NCBI GenBank assembly: GCA_023897205.1
Contig: JAHWDD010000001.1
Span: 7,378,001-7,442,000, forward strand
DNA length: 64,000 nt
Reading direction: 5' to 3'
Source of the DNA: Exophiala sp. HKRS030
Lineage: Eukaryota; Ascomycota; Eurotiomycetes; Chaetothyriales; Herpotrichiellaceae
Shown: in pieces, positions 39,107-50,711 of the stretch
Numbering within the stretch: position 1 is the first letter of the stretch
Layout: each line of letters starts with the position of its first letter
Made by a program: the position numbers and the translations under genes
Notes under the pieces: model-generated
Databases searched by the model: none
What the model was told of the DNA's origin: nothing
Seen by the model: the letters and a program-made list of their open reading frames with translations, nothing else

Positions 39107-40667
39107 GGCGGTGGAGTTTGTGGCTGGGGGAAGAGAATGGAGGAATCTTGTAAGTCATGATAAGGAGAGGTGGTGAAGTGGTCATTATCATCGTGATGAT
39201 CGTGCTCGTATTCGACACTCATCTCTTGCATCGTTTGTCGACGGATCTGGAGATAGCAGGCTTTGTCCTCTTGGATCTGTCTATTCAACGCTGGTGTCCT
39301 GAACTTGTTCTTCGTGCTCGAGAAAAGGACGAGAGTGAAGAAGGTAAGATATGAACTTCCCTCGTGTTCTTTCTTACAAGATCGCAACAAGTGATCTCTC
39401 CTAGTGTACTCGGGGTGCGTCCTCGTGTACTTGGGTGTGATCAGTGCCCAAGGGAAGGGACAAACTGGATAACGAAACAGATACAGATGAAGTCCGACGG
39501 TCCCTTCTCAGCTCTCTAGACAGGATCTTGTCTGCCTAGGGGTTAGTGGTCTCTCAGGCTACGGCTTTATCTGGTCGATCTCAATGCAGGAAAGGAAAGA
39601 AAACGAATTCGTATAGTGTCTTCGAGAGAGACCGAGAGAGAGTGAGTGAGAAACTCACAGTCACAAACAAAGATGATCGGACAGTCACCCCTGTTCTTAA
39701 CTTTTAAAGCCAGGATCTCACTCCTTGCTCAGCCGATCTATCCTCCTCACCGACTGCCCGACTGGACTCGTGACTGATGCTACAATCATTATCTGATGTC
39801 ACTGGCCGACGAGGAGTCAAACGAGAGCAGCCTAGCGAGTGAGTACTTCCCTACGAGGTGAGGACGGACCGATGAACGGGCTTATTAGAGTGGTTTGCCT
39901 GCCATATGGCCGGTTTTGGTGTTTATTCACCGTCTTTTCCCATCGTTCACATTGTTCTCGATACCCCAGTTTTGTCTTCTTTTTCTCTTTCTTTTCTTTC
40001 CTCTCCCTATTACTGTTTTCCATATTCTTTGGTTTCTTCAGACCGCTGCTGAATCACTCAAAATTCGTCTTCACGATCGAAACTTGTAGATCATCATTGT
40101 CAACGCTCACACAAGACTGTTGGAAAGCTATTATATCGCTTTCCTCAAACACCTAATCTCCAAAATATATATGACGAGAAGAGCGGAGGACACACGACCA
40201 AAGGCAGCAGTGCGACGGCCAGGAGACAGCCTACGACCGACCACTGGCAGGTGTCCGCTTACCCAGTAATATCGACGTTGTACCAAAATTTCGCGGCACG
40301 CTGAAGATATTCTGGAAATGGTCGAATCTTGGAACCCTACTCAAGAGCAGGCCGATGCCACGAGGCCAAGACTACAAACTTTGAGAACAAAAGCCACCTC
40401 AATCGACATACAAAAACAACAACTAAACCCCGTTCCTCGAGAGACATGATTAGCAAAGTCCTCTGGATCCAGTTTCTGACGACACGCACCATTTGCGGCG
40501 AACGAATGGGGGTTCCTGTCCAATCTATTATCTAAGAAACCTTGCCGCGCCCCCTGAAGATGAACAAGATTCCTCGACTAGCACAAGCGAACATACATAT
40601 AACCAAAGAACTCATATGGGTCTGTCCTCCTCCTTTTCTAGAGTCTGTCGAACAACCCTCAAGAGGC

Positions 40668-40789
<122 letters not shown>

Positions 40790-41179
40790 CACGACGGGCC
40801 TCGGGGCTAACGTGCGGAAGGCGAGGTGTAAGGACCGTGGAACGGGATTACGAAGCCAACAAAAGACAAAGCCCAGAAAACCGCAAAACACACATCGCCC
40901 ACCGGCGCCGTCGGGCGCTTTTTTGATATCTTCATATCATATCAGGGTGTAACAAGAACCAAGCTATCTGACATGGCACGACCAAGAAACTGTCGAGATA
41001 TGTGACTGACAATGTCCCACATATCTCCGCCACAGGCGAGCAACCAGGATGAGTCAAGGCGAAGGTGCGTGGTCGGCCAGCCGGAAGGCAAACGCGTACG
41101 GGCAACTGGGCTTGTGAACAGGAGGAGTCTTTAGTCCATGTCTGTTATTCGCCTGGCCTGAGAGAGAGGTAGGTGGGAA

Positions 41180-41222
41180 GGAGGAGGAGGAGGAGGAGGA
41201 GGAGGAGGAGGAGGAGGAGGAG
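41180..41222. repeat. trinucleotide repeat (GGA)n
   Basis: About 14 uninterrupted GGA units, about 500 bp beyond the bro1 stop codon; possibly in or near its 3' UTR. Confidence 0.93.
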
Positions 41223-41737
41223 CGGAGGATTCAGGAATCCTGGCCTATGCAGGGACTTGGTAATATGTGCCTGGGTAGGTGTATGAGTCGAGATTCAAGG
41301 ACTTGTCGATTGGTGGACGGGTGGGGTGGATGGGTGAGGAAGGTGCTTGAACAGGTATAATGAATACTAGCCTTTCTGGAGTTTACGGGACAAGGAAATC
41401 AGATTAGATGGTCGTATTGCCTGTTTATATCTTCTCAAGTAGGTCGTTCGACATGATTACTTCCTTGCTGAATTGATTGCCCTGCCTGTGTTTACACATC
41501 TCACACTGACTGCTAACGAAAGTACTACTATCTCTATATCGTCCGCTCGCCCGCCCGTCCGTGCCTTACACCTAGGTTCTCATATAGCTTCCATCTACGA
41601 GTCCGTGGCTATTTCCGTATCCACGATGGCTTAGGTCCTGCCGGGGCTCGCTTCTTTCGTCTGAATGTCCCCTTTGTGCTTCTCCGGCGCAACCTCCTCC
41701 CAAGCCAATCGATCTATCATGCATTGTGTGTCCTCAT

Positions 41738-44700
41738 TCACTTCCAAGCACTCAATCCTGCCCAGGGATCATTCTCCCCTCCCGGTGCCGCCGGTGGACC
41801 ACCCTGTCCTGTACCTTGCTGTTGTCCTGCTGTGCCAGGTCCAGGCCCGTATCTCGTGGGTGCCGTATAATTGGCATAGCCTCCTGGGCCACTGGCCCAC
41901 ACACCGCCAGTGTTAGGGGGGTATTGGGTGGTTGAACCGCCGCCAGGAGGGCCAGGAGGTGGAGGCGGCGGAATGTAGTTTTGTGGAATACCATAAGGGG
42001 ATTGAACGTGGCCTGGGGTTGGGTAGGGTTGATAGGGTTGCTGAGGGTGATGGTGTTGGTTTTGAGATTGTGGACGTGGAGGTTGTTGTTGCTGATAAGA
42101 AGGGTGAACACCGAGCTGTGATTGTGGTTGAGGTTGGGACTGTGAGGATTGTGGTGGTTGCTGTTGCTGGGATGGTGGGTAGGTGTATTGAGAGTGTGGG
42201 TAGGAGTGAGCTGGTGCGGTGAAGTTCAGAGGTGTATGTGATTGAGGTGGCGGGTGATGTTGATATGGTTGCTGATGTTGCTGTTGAGGCGGGAAATATG
42301 GGTTGAGTGTGCCGGGTGGTGGAGAGGCTATAGGAGAAAAAGTATAAGATTGTGGTTGAGAGGGTTGTTGTTGGTTGGGAGATGTGATTGATCTCTCTGG
42401 ATAGGCCATTGGGTTGTATCCGGAAGATAGAGGAGCAGCAGCACCTTGCGAGAACGCATGTTGAGTATCAATTGGTGAAGGATTCGATTGAGGATTTGTA
42501 GTAGAAAATGATCCAGGATATCCATTTGATGCCACAGGCGCAGGTGAATGTCTCGGAGGGATGGTAAATCTTGGATCGGCGTTGGTAGTTGGATATGATG
42601 GTGATACAGGAATAGGCGATCGAGACACATTGATGGGTAAAGGCGGAATTTGTGGTGGTTCTGGGTGTGATGGTGAAACAGATTTTGGTTCCATTGATAG
42701 TCGGTTCATCAATTCTTGCATCCTCTTTTGCTCAGCGGCAGCTTGACCTCCAGCAGCATTGTTTTTGGTTTGTTCGATTTGATGTAACAATTGCGCACCT
42801 TCAGCTCGTCGATTACTGACAAAAGATTCCACATTCTTTTCCAGACTGTCAACACTCTCTTTCATCTCATTGTAAAAGCCTTGTGCTCGTGATAGGCCTT
42901 GAGTTAGATCCTCGAAAGCATTGTAAACCCGTTTGTATCTGTTGAGGACCCCATTTCTCCCTTTCTGAACAGCATCATATCGTTGTTGATCTTGTCTCAC
43001 TCTTTTATCTTGCAATAAATCCCCATACGTTCTGGTCAACTCCTTGAGCAGAGAAGATTGTTTATGGACTGTCGAGATAAGCCTGTTTTGGTGAGATCGG
43101 AATTTTTCCAACTCGGCTTGAAACAATTGTGATTCTTGGTTGGCGATTGCTTTCTTGTTCAAGATCAAAACATTCGAGATATCGTCGGTATGAACCTTCT
43201 CTTTCAAATCCTTGAGAACCTGCATTCTCTCACGTTTGACGAGATTGAGTTTCTTGAGCAGATCCTCCACTTTGGCGATTTGATCAGCGACAGACAATCC
43301 TCCTTCGCCATAATCCTCATCAAGTAATGTACCCTCATCACTTTTCCCCTTATTCTTACTACCGGAACCAACCTTGATCAAAGCTTGTTGATAAAGCACA
43401 TCAATTTCTCCACTTTCAGCGGCATTCCTCATCTCCTCAAAATCACCCTCGTATTGTCGAGCCGTTGCGAAAAGCTGAGAGTCGCTTGCGGCGGCTTCGT
43501 CCACGGTATCCCGATAACTCTTGATGTCGGCTCGGAGAGTAGAGGTCAATCTCGAACTAGGTTGTTGTGTCCAATCTGAACCATATTTGGACCTCATCTT
43601 TTCGCACACACTTTCTTCCATATCGAGTTGCTTGGAGCTCTTGGCCAGACTCTCCACCACAGCCTGTTTGTCTCTTTGCACACGGTCAAAAGCTGTGTTG
43701 AACGGTTGACCATTTGCAAGTTCATTGCACCACCTTTCAAATTCTTTGTCGAGGCTGAATTCTGACTCAGTACTACCTTTCAAGACGTCGAGACTGTTGG
43801 GTAACTTCAAGTAGTCGAGACTGGCGGCCATTTCACCATTGGCTTGTTCGACTTTTTCGGCTTCGGATCTGATCAACTTGGCCTTTTCTTCATCGTACAT
43901 GCTGGCAGTCTCGGTGACGGATATAGGGATGATTTTTTGAAAAATATCAGGACCAATGATTCTCTGGATGTCCTGACCTTGGTACAGTTCAGATAATGGA
44001 ATAGCCTTTGCAGCGGCAACCTTGCCCACAGGTGTCAAAGACGCCTCAGCAGGAACAGTCTGATGATAAATGAAATCGTTGTCCTTGACTAAAGAGGCCA
44101 ATTTCTCCTGCACAGTCTCCCATTGCCGTTTGGTAGTCGCCTGCATGGTTGAAGCGGAATCGGAGCCTAGATTTGAGCTCGACGAAGGATTATTCGGAAA
44201 TGACTTTGCCAGAGTGTAAGCCTGTTTACTTGACTTTTCCGACAACTTTAAACGGGCAATGGCGATTCCCTGGTGATTCTGATCCTCGTCGGTCAAAGCT
44301 TGATAGTAGTCACCTAGGGAGGAGAAATGCAAAGCTTTGATCTGGACCAGTTTCGACCATGAGGAATCAAAGACTCCACGCGCATGGTCCGACTCCAACT
44401 CTTCTTTTGCCTGACCGAATAGGAGGGCAGCCTGAGCAGCCAACTTTGCCATTAAGGCTGGCTTCTTCCCATCACGGACCTGTTTCTCTAAGAAGATTTC
44501 CTGCGCTTGTGCCAGAGTGATGTTGATCATGGTCTTGACAGATTCTCGGCTGAGATCTGTAGACGGAGCGTGCAGGAAGTTCTCGTTGATATAGGTGAAC
44601 ATGCCGGCGGAAGCCTGAAAGGAATGGTATGCTGTTTTGAGATCTTTGTCTTCTTCACGGTTCTGAACAGCCGCATAACAACTAAGGACAGCAGCAATGT

Positions 44701-45049
44701 TGAAGATGACCGAAGCCTTTTCAAAGGCCAACGAGTACTGTGAGGTAGGTTGTTTGGTGAAAGCATCGTACCAGGTGAAGGAGACCTTGATGTGATTCTC
44801 GTCGACGGGAAATCTTAGGTCAAGGAGTTCAAGTTGTCCATAGTATCGGTAGAGGAGATCGCGACCGCTTGCACTGTCAGCGCCGGCTCCTCTCATATCC
44901 TGCCGTAATCGATTCAATGTACTGGTCTCTTCCGAGTATTTCTCTGGGTCATCTCCGTAGGTTGTGCGAATATAGGCTTTGAGGGGTGTGATCCAGTCCA
45001 CTTCGGCGGTGGTCTTCAATGGACTGGATAACATGGGAGCCTGCACCAT
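41738..45049 (-). CDS. bro1: vacuolar sorting protein Bro1 (ALIX family), 1103 aa
   Basis: Single exon. The BRO1 domain fills about residues 1-390. It starts APMLSSPLKTTAEVDWITPLK and includes the strongly conserved LLYRYYGQLELLDLRFP and FEKASVIFNIAAVLS blocks, the Snf7/Vps32-binding banana-shaped module. A coiled V domain covers about 400-770. The tail (about 775-1103) is Pro/Gln/Ser/Tyr-rich and ends PWAGLSAWK, as I recall for fungal Bro1. On endosomes Bro1 binds ESCRT-III and recruits the Doa4 deubiquitinase during multivesicular-body sorting. Rim20/PalA is a shorter paralogue of the pH pathway; the length and the proline-rich tail favour Bro1. Upstream is an approximately 1.3 kb gap to coq1, on the same strand. 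Confidence 0.95.
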   Translation of the reverse strand: MVQAPMLSSPLKTTAEVDWITPLKAYIRTTYGDDPEKYSEETSTLNRLRQDMRGAGADSASGRDLLYRYYGQLELLDLRFPVDENHIKVSFTWYDAFTKQPTSQYSLAFEKASVIFNIAAVLSCYAAVQNREEDKDLKTAYHSFQASAGMFTYINENFLHAPSTDLSRESVKTMINITLAQAQEIFLEKQVRDGKKPALMAKLAAQAALLFGQAKEELESDHARGVFDSSWSKLVQIKALHFSSLGDYYQALTDEDQNHQGIAIARLKLSEKSSKQAYTLAKSFPNNPSSSSNLGSDSASTMQATTKRQWETVQEKLASLVKDNDFIYHQTVPAEASLTPVGKVAAAKAIPLSELYQGQDIQRIIGPDIFQKIIPISVTETASMYDEEKAKLIRSEAEKVEQANGEMAASLDYLKLPNSLDVLKGSTESEFSLDKEFERWCNELANGQPFNTAFDRVQRDKQAVVESLAKSSKQLDMEESVCEKMRSKYGSDWTQQPSSRLTSTLRADIKSYRDTVDEAAASDSQLFATARQYEGDFEEMRNAAESGEIDVLYQQALIKVGSGSKNKGKSDEGTLLDEDYGEGGLSVADQIAKVEDLLKKLNLVKRERMQVLKDLKEKVHTDDISNVLILNKKAIANQESQLFQAELEKFRSHQNRLISTVHKQSSLLKELTRTYGDLLQDKRVRQDQQRYDAVQKGRNGVLNRYKRVYNAFEDLTQGLSRAQGFYNEMKESVDSLEKNVESFVSNRRAEGAQLLHQIEQTKNNAAGGQAAAEQKRMQELMNRLSMEPKSVSPSHPEPPQIPPLPINVSRSPIPVSPSYPTTNADPRFTIPPRHSPAPVASNGYPGSFSTTNPQSNPSPIDTQHAFSQGAAAPLSSGYNPMAYPERSITSPNQQQPSQPQSYTFSPIASPPPGTLNPYFPPQQQHQQPYQHHPPPQSHTPLNFTAPAHSYPHSQYTYPPSQQQQPPQSSQSQPQPQSQLGVHPSYQQQQPPRPQSQNQHHHPQQPYQPYPTPGHVQSPYGIPQNYIPPPPPPGPPGGGSTTQYPPNTGGVWASGPGGYANYTAPTRYGPGPGTAGQQQGTGQGGPPAAPGGENDPWAGLSAWK

Positions 45050-46354
45050 TTTGGCGGTGATAGAGGAGATGTGGTGATGAGGTGGAGGTAGAGGTAGAAG
45101 CGGCGGCGGCGGGAAGAACGGACGTTGTGGAAACCGAGATCAGATCATGTCCTGCATGTGATTGTCGTCGAAGGTTCTCTGGTGATTTGCGAGGGCCATG
45201 CAAAGTTGTGAATAGTGGGTGGTCAAGTGTAAGTGTGACAAGGCAGACGATGTGTGTATCTGGTTCTGGGAATTTAGACGCCGAGATGGAGATGGAGATG
45301 GAGGGGTGTCATTTGTGCCAAAGAGTGACATGGAGATTTACCTTTGGATACTCCGGAGTCCAGCCTGAGGACCACTTGGGCACTTGTTAGTCGTCACGAG
45401 AGTTGTACGTGAGTACTCGGTGCTTGGTACTTTTAGAGCCTTAGGCTGTATACTTTGAACGCATTTATCCAGTGAGATGTTGCAAGTTAATCAAGAAAAT
45501 GATGCATGAGGCAAGGATTAGGGACGCGATGCCAATCACAATTGTTGCCTTTGGGCTTTGCAGAGGGTCGACGAGGTTCTTGGCCCCGCCTATAACATCG
45601 TCACACTCTAAGCAACCACCACCATCTACCATCTGAAGGCCCATCGTGAAGCACCGGGCACCGATGGCCATCGTAATTGACCCATTGTTAGGCCACCTGG
45701 AAGAATACCTCTGCGTACTTCGTAAATATGTTCCAGAACTCTTGGCGAGGATCTCACTTGTTGACCGAAGGAGAGATCTCTTTTTATCAGCCGCACCAAC
45801 TATCCTGCAAAAAGAAGAAAAGATTGGTTTCAATGTTGGACTCCAAGATCCTCGCAGAACTATGGCTCAAAGTTCTCACACACCTTGTAGCCCTTGCTTC
45901 TAAGCGATCACCATGTCAGTCTCCAGACAAGGCAGACCTCAGTCCAAACCAGCCGCAAGGCGGCAGTAGCCTTGTGATCACGTGCGTTGGGAATCATTCG
46001 AACAGTTGCTGGCCACGGAGGCTGAGTGGTGGGGACAGGATCAGAGGGCAGACATGTCGGCATATCGAATAGAGCTCAAAGAAACACTGCACTGTGTGAA
46101 TATCCCACCCAAAGTTTCATGATGATGACACTGTCCAATGGCCCGATATTCGGATCATGAAGTCCAGTATACATTGTCACATTCCCTGTCTATATTTTTT
46201 ACACTAACTATGTTCATGATGCCAGTCCTAATTTACATAGTCTGGAGCTGCTTCCAGGGGTCCCTTGATGTAGGCCTCAACTGGCTGAGAATCCGAGCCC
46301 CGGTGGATTGGGTTTGACAGCCTGGTTTGGTCCTTTAACTACCTAAGGATGCTT
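45050..46354. other. bro1 promoter region / coq1 3' flank
   Basis: Contains a 122-codon minus-strand frame (45833-45465) ending in a hydrophobic stretch (TIVIGIASLILASCIIFLIN) that could be a tail-anchor helix, with an overlapping plus-strand frame at 45646-45903. Neither resembles a family I know, and both may be chance. Confidence 0.4.
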
Positions 46355-47797
46355 CTACTTCCGCCGCTTCATGACTTTGACACACATTTCCTCCAATCCG
46401 TCCTTGGCTTCGCCTGAAGGTAGGATACTGATTGATCGGATCGCCTTGTCTGTATATTCTTGAGCCAGAGCTCGAGTCTGCTCGAGCCCGTCACTGTTGT
46501 TGACGATGTCCCTGGCCTGGTAACAAAAAGTCAGTCTCTTTCAACAACATCTCGACATCGGTCGGAAACTCACCCTTTCAACATCACCCTGCTCGGCAAA
46601 TTTCCGGCCAACCAAAACTCCTAGTTCTGGTCGACTCCTCCATGCAAACAGCAGAGGCGCCGTGGCTAATCCCAATTCCAAATCTGCTCCGGCTGGCTTC
46701 CCCAACTCTTGCCCGCTGATAGTATAATCCAACATGTCGTCCACAAGCTGAAATGCCAAACCCAGATTCTTGCCGTACTGATATGCGGCCTCGACCACGT
46801 TGGGTGCACATTCTCCGAGCAAAGCTGCGGCACGACAACTCTTGCTGATAAGACTGGCTGATTTGAGATAAGTCTTCTGTAAGTAGTAGGTAATGGTCTG
46901 TTCATTCCACGCAGGATTCTTTTCATCTGAAGCGGTGTTCTTCAACTGCATGAATTCCCCCTCCACCAAGTTAGCGATGACTGTAGCTAGAAGCTCGATA
47001 ACCTCGGGATCGCGAAGTCGTGCTAATGCAACAGAAGCACGTCCGAGCATAAAATCACCAGCCAGTACTGCCATCTTATTGCCAAAAGTGGTATTTGCGG
47101 AAGGAGAAGAGCGGCGGGTAGTGGAGTGATCTATTACATCGTCATGGAGAAGAGACGCTGTGTGAATAAGCTCGGTGATTTCAGCAAGACGACGTTGAGA
47201 TGGGAGGATAGTGGTGTCATTGGGAAAAGCATAATTGGCTTCACGACTTGAATCAGAGAGAGGCGATGGTGGCTGAAACTGGTCTGGGTTCTTGTCGGCA
47301 AGAATGCTGGGCGACGACATGGGCGTGTCGATGGCGTTGCTCGATACATTTCGAGATTGTTTGGGAGCAAAAGCTGTAGCTCTGGACATGAGCAGAACGA
47401 GTAATGGTCGGACGTGTTTCCCTTCGCTTTGAGTGTAGTATTTAGCTACAGTGGCCAGGACGGGGTGACCCGAACCCAATAGCTGTCGGATGTTCTTGTT
47501 CAAGAAAGACAACTCCTTTGCAACGACCCGTAGAGGATCAATTGTAATGTTACCGGAGGATCTTTGAGGAGAAGGTAGGATCTCGCCGACTGTGGCTTGG
47601 ATCTTGGACACGGCGGCCGCCCATGCTGAAGAGTCTTGTGGTGAAGAGGAAAAGTTCCTTCTAGAGGAAGAGGAGGAGCTCCGTATTGATTGGGAATGAT
47701 ACGATCTTGTCGAGCACCAGGCGCATATGGAAGCTGAGGTGGAACTAGTTGAGGAGGAGGACTGCGGCAGGATGGAAGAAGACTGGCGCAGGCGCAT
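46355..47797 (-). CDS. coq1: polyprenyl diphosphate synthase (ubiquinone side chain), 461 aa
   Basis: Exon 1 is 47797-46574 and exon 2 is 46516-46355. The 57-nt intron (GTGAGT...ACCAG) is phase 0. The Ser/Arg-rich N-terminus looks like a mitochondrial presequence. Trans-prenyltransferase motifs follow: GKHVRPLL, the first aspartate-rich motif LHDDVID (Asp219-Asp223), GDFMLGRA, and the second motif LVDDMLDY (Asp353-Asp357). The enzyme chains isopentenyl diphosphate onto an allylic primer to make the long tail of coenzyme Q on the mitochondrial inner membrane side. Length is close to that of yeast Coq1 (about 473 aa). Without the second exon the frame would end in a nonsense tail, so splicing is needed. 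A Ser/Pro-rich insert (about residues 160-200) sits before LHDDVID. Confidence 0.94.
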
Positions 47798-48455
47798 GGT
47801 CGGGGATGGAGAGGATGAGAGTAGAAATTAAATGCTTGATTAGCTAGCCATTAACCGATAGTACAGGAAAAAAAGTATCGTATATGTTGAACAAGAAAGG
47901 TGGGACGTGTGAAGAGCTTTATGGTGAAGTTAAATCCCATGTGTTGGAAAAAAGTCGCAGTTGAAGGTGATGAAGTCAATACAATGAATTAAATTATGCT
48001 AGTTTGACACTTTCTAGCAGGCGCAAGAGCAGCAGCTGGACTGTACGGAGTAGTGAAAATTGGAGATTATCTAATCATGTCTCTCTTCTTATTGTGGAGT
48101 CTATTTCCGACTCCTCCCGTTAAGACTTTGTTGAGCTGTAAATTGCTTCACCGTCGTGAGAATGCCAGAAGGCTCGTTTGATCTATCATTTCTTCATTTC
48201 TTCGTTGATTCATTGATTCATTAGTGTTATCTAGAGGTATCTATCGATCCAAGTGACCTTCCCGCAGGAGATCTTCTAAGCTCTATGATTGGTAATTGAC
48301 CCAACCAACAATTCTTCCGAATACGTCGCATCCCAAATACCTCCTGTTGGGCCGTCCGATCAGCGCTCAAACCAGGTGACTCGATACCAGGATCCAGGAC
48401 GATGATGACATTGCGGTTGGTTTCTTTCTCCTTTCTCCTTGGGCTGTTGCTCTCA
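47798..48455. other. coq1 promoter region
   Basis: A 658-bp gap with no gene. It contains one TACGGAGTA motif at 48044, about 250 bp upstream of the coq1 start, and ATTCATT/TTCTTC short repeats near 48190-48225. Confidence 0.5.
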
Positions 48456-49541
48456 TCATTTCAACAACTCGCCCTGTTCATCCACCCAGTCTCTCCATTC
48501 CCTCCACTCTTTATAATCAGCCGTGGCCTTCAAGCCAGTATACCTGACAGCCTTGAAATCCGCCACATCGTCCCAAGGTTTCGTAGACTGCTGTTGATCA
48601 CGACTCGTCGATCCTCGGAGTAATCTTCTTGCAACACCGTGGCCATAGCCACCATCCCACCCTGCCTTCTTCATCAAACTCTCGACAGTCTCCTCTTTGG
48701 TCCAGCCTTGCTCGACTGCGACATCAGGGAGATATGTTGCGCCATGCCGTCGGTTTCGATGGTTGAAACTAATGCGTATGCCGTGCGTACCTAACGTCCA
48801 GTCCAAAGCGTCTCGACATGGTTCAAAATCGGCAAGTAGAGTCAAAGAGCAGGAGAGAGAGGGCACCAGTGATTGGGGAATCGGTGAAAAACGGGTGTCA
48901 TCAAATGCAGACGTCAAAGCGTATGAGGACAAACCCGAAGCTAAAGGTAGGGCTTCAAATGTGCCGATGCAACCGCGTAGTGACTTGTGACCGGAACGAG
49001 AAAGGGTATTCCAGGTTACGAAGAGAGGGTAGGATTCCGTCAGCGAAACTCGTGAAGCGTAGGATGGTGGGGAGGTTGTGGATAGAGTGGTGGTTGTAGT
49101 GGCACTAGATGCGTTGGACAACTGGGTGTTGGAAGATGAGGATGAGTTGATGGACGGTGAGGATTTGGAGGAGGAACGCGATGAAGACGACGAGGCTTGA
49201 AGTCGAGAGATGCTGGGATTCGTAGGTGCGTCTCGACGATTAAGCCGCTGGGTGTCTTCATTGTCTACCTCACCCTCGCCTTCGCCATCATCTTCTTCTG
49301 ATTCCGAGTTATCTGATGGTAGGACATTTGTCTCATTCGGATCCGTAGAATCCTTGCCAACGGTGTATTTATCATAGGCATCACGCACTTTTTGAAGTGT
49401 TGGAGGAGTTCGTTTCTCATAGTTTGCCGTGAGCACCTCGAAGCAGAAGTAACAGTGAGCAGGGCTTGCCATTGGATCCTGCTGCGCACGATTGCTGGGG
49501 ATCTGAGGATTAGGTACGTACGCCGACTCTGGGGACGGCAA
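48456..49541 (-). CDS. AMMECR1-domain protein, 338-361 aa
   Basis: Single exon. The open frame begins at 49541, but the second methionine (49472, MASPAHCYFCFEVL) matches the usual start of fungal AMMECR1 proteins and may be the true one. The AMMECR1 domain includes SLRGCIGTF, the strictly conserved core motif, then SAFDDTRFSPI and GIRISFNH...ATYLPDVAVEQGWTKEET, and ends near the C-terminus with YTGLKATADYKEWREW. A long acidic and Ser-rich insert (about residues 60-165) splits the N-terminal part, as in other ascomycetes. The domain is universal, but its biochemical function is not established. It is followed downstream by coq1 on the same strand. Confidence 0.93.
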   Translation of the reverse strand: MPSPESAYVPNPQIPSNRAQQDPMASPAHCYFCFEVLTANYEKRTPPTLQKVRDAYDKYTVGKDSTDPNETNVLPSDNSESEEDDGEGEGEVDNEDTQRLNRRDAPTNPSISRLQASSSSSRSSSKSSPSINSSSSSNTQLSNASSATTTTTLSTTSPPSYASRVSLTESYPLFVTWNTLSRSGHKSLRGCIGTFEALPLASGLSSYALTSAFDDTRFSPIPQSLVPSLSCSLTLLADFEPCRDALDWTLGTHGIRISFNHRNRRHGATYLPDVAVEQGWTKEETVESLMKKAGWDGGYGHGVARRLLRGSTSRDQQQSTKPWDDVADFKAVRYTGLKATADYKEWREWRDWVDEQGELLK

Positions 49542-50711
49542 TTAGTCAGAGTCTAGGCAAGACGTGGGTGAGCAGATTGAGGGCGAATGAATGCTTTTCA
49601 GTGGTATTTAGAGCGATGAGGCGAGACACAATGGGACAAGGTCAAGAGAGGTTGTAGGTTCCAAGTCTCCAAGAGAGTGAAGGATTCCTGAAACAGGTTG
49701 TCAAACGCTGGCATGAGGAGGACTGAGGAGGTGAGTGACAGAAGTGACAGAGATAACGCGGGTAGAGGTGATGCCTTGGCCTCGTGGCCTCGGTCTCACA
49801 GGTGACAAAAGGGCAGTGGTAGTGGTAGTGGTAGTGGTAGCGGTGGAGGTAGTGCTACTCCAGACTCCACATCATTGCAAAGCTACCGCATTTAACGTTG
49901 GTGATGGCAGCGAGGCGGCGAGGCGGGTTGCTTGAAGGATGAAGCTGATGGATAGATGGACCGCCAGGCCATGGTTGATGCTTGATGCATGATGAACAAT
50001 TCGGTGGTGATGAGGGGAGATCTTGATGAAGGAGCTTGAGCCAGTGAGGCTTGGTCCTTGGAGGGGAGAATACCGGGAAGGTGCTGGGGGATGGAGCACG
50101 GGTGCTGCCTTGGGGCCCATGGAGCCAATTAGGTGACAAGTAGGAAGGGTTTTAGTGGTTGTGAGCTTGGGCTGAGCTCCAAACAAGCCTATCAGAGCAC
50201 CTACAACCACCTACCCCTCCCATGGGGTGACACCTGGTGGGTGGCAGGCATAATGACTTGGCAAGGCCACGAGTTGCATTGTCACATGTGTCAAGGGCTG
50301 TTTGTGATGCTGTAGGTCGGTCAACGACATATTCCTATCTATGTACTTGGGGAGGTAGGATCAAGTATTACCTAATGACCTACAGTAGTACTTGGGCAGC
50401 GACTCAGGTGCACAGGTCCCTACCAGGTTGCTGACTTGGGTATCACATAGGTATCTACAGTACGTAGGCACCTATGAGCTCCAAGCATCTTATAGTAGCA
50501 AGGTACTAAACGAGGCCTATAGCCCAAACCTCCTGTATCCCTTGCTACTGGAGGCATCATTCTACTGTCCTCGAAGATCACCAAGAATGTCCAACTCCAT
50601 CGAACCCAGACTCGCCCATGTTGCCCTTTGCTGTAAACCGCCCCTGTAAACTCCCGCTGTGTACGCCATACCCCGAAATTTCCTCCATCCCAAATCTTTC
50701 CAGCTTCGACT
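49542..50711. other. intergenic region between the ankyrin gene and AMMECR1
   Basis: Holds the AMMECR1 promoter and the ankyrin gene's 3' flank. A GTAGTG hexamer repeat runs about 49816-49852. Open frames here are short and unlike any family. Confidence 0.5.
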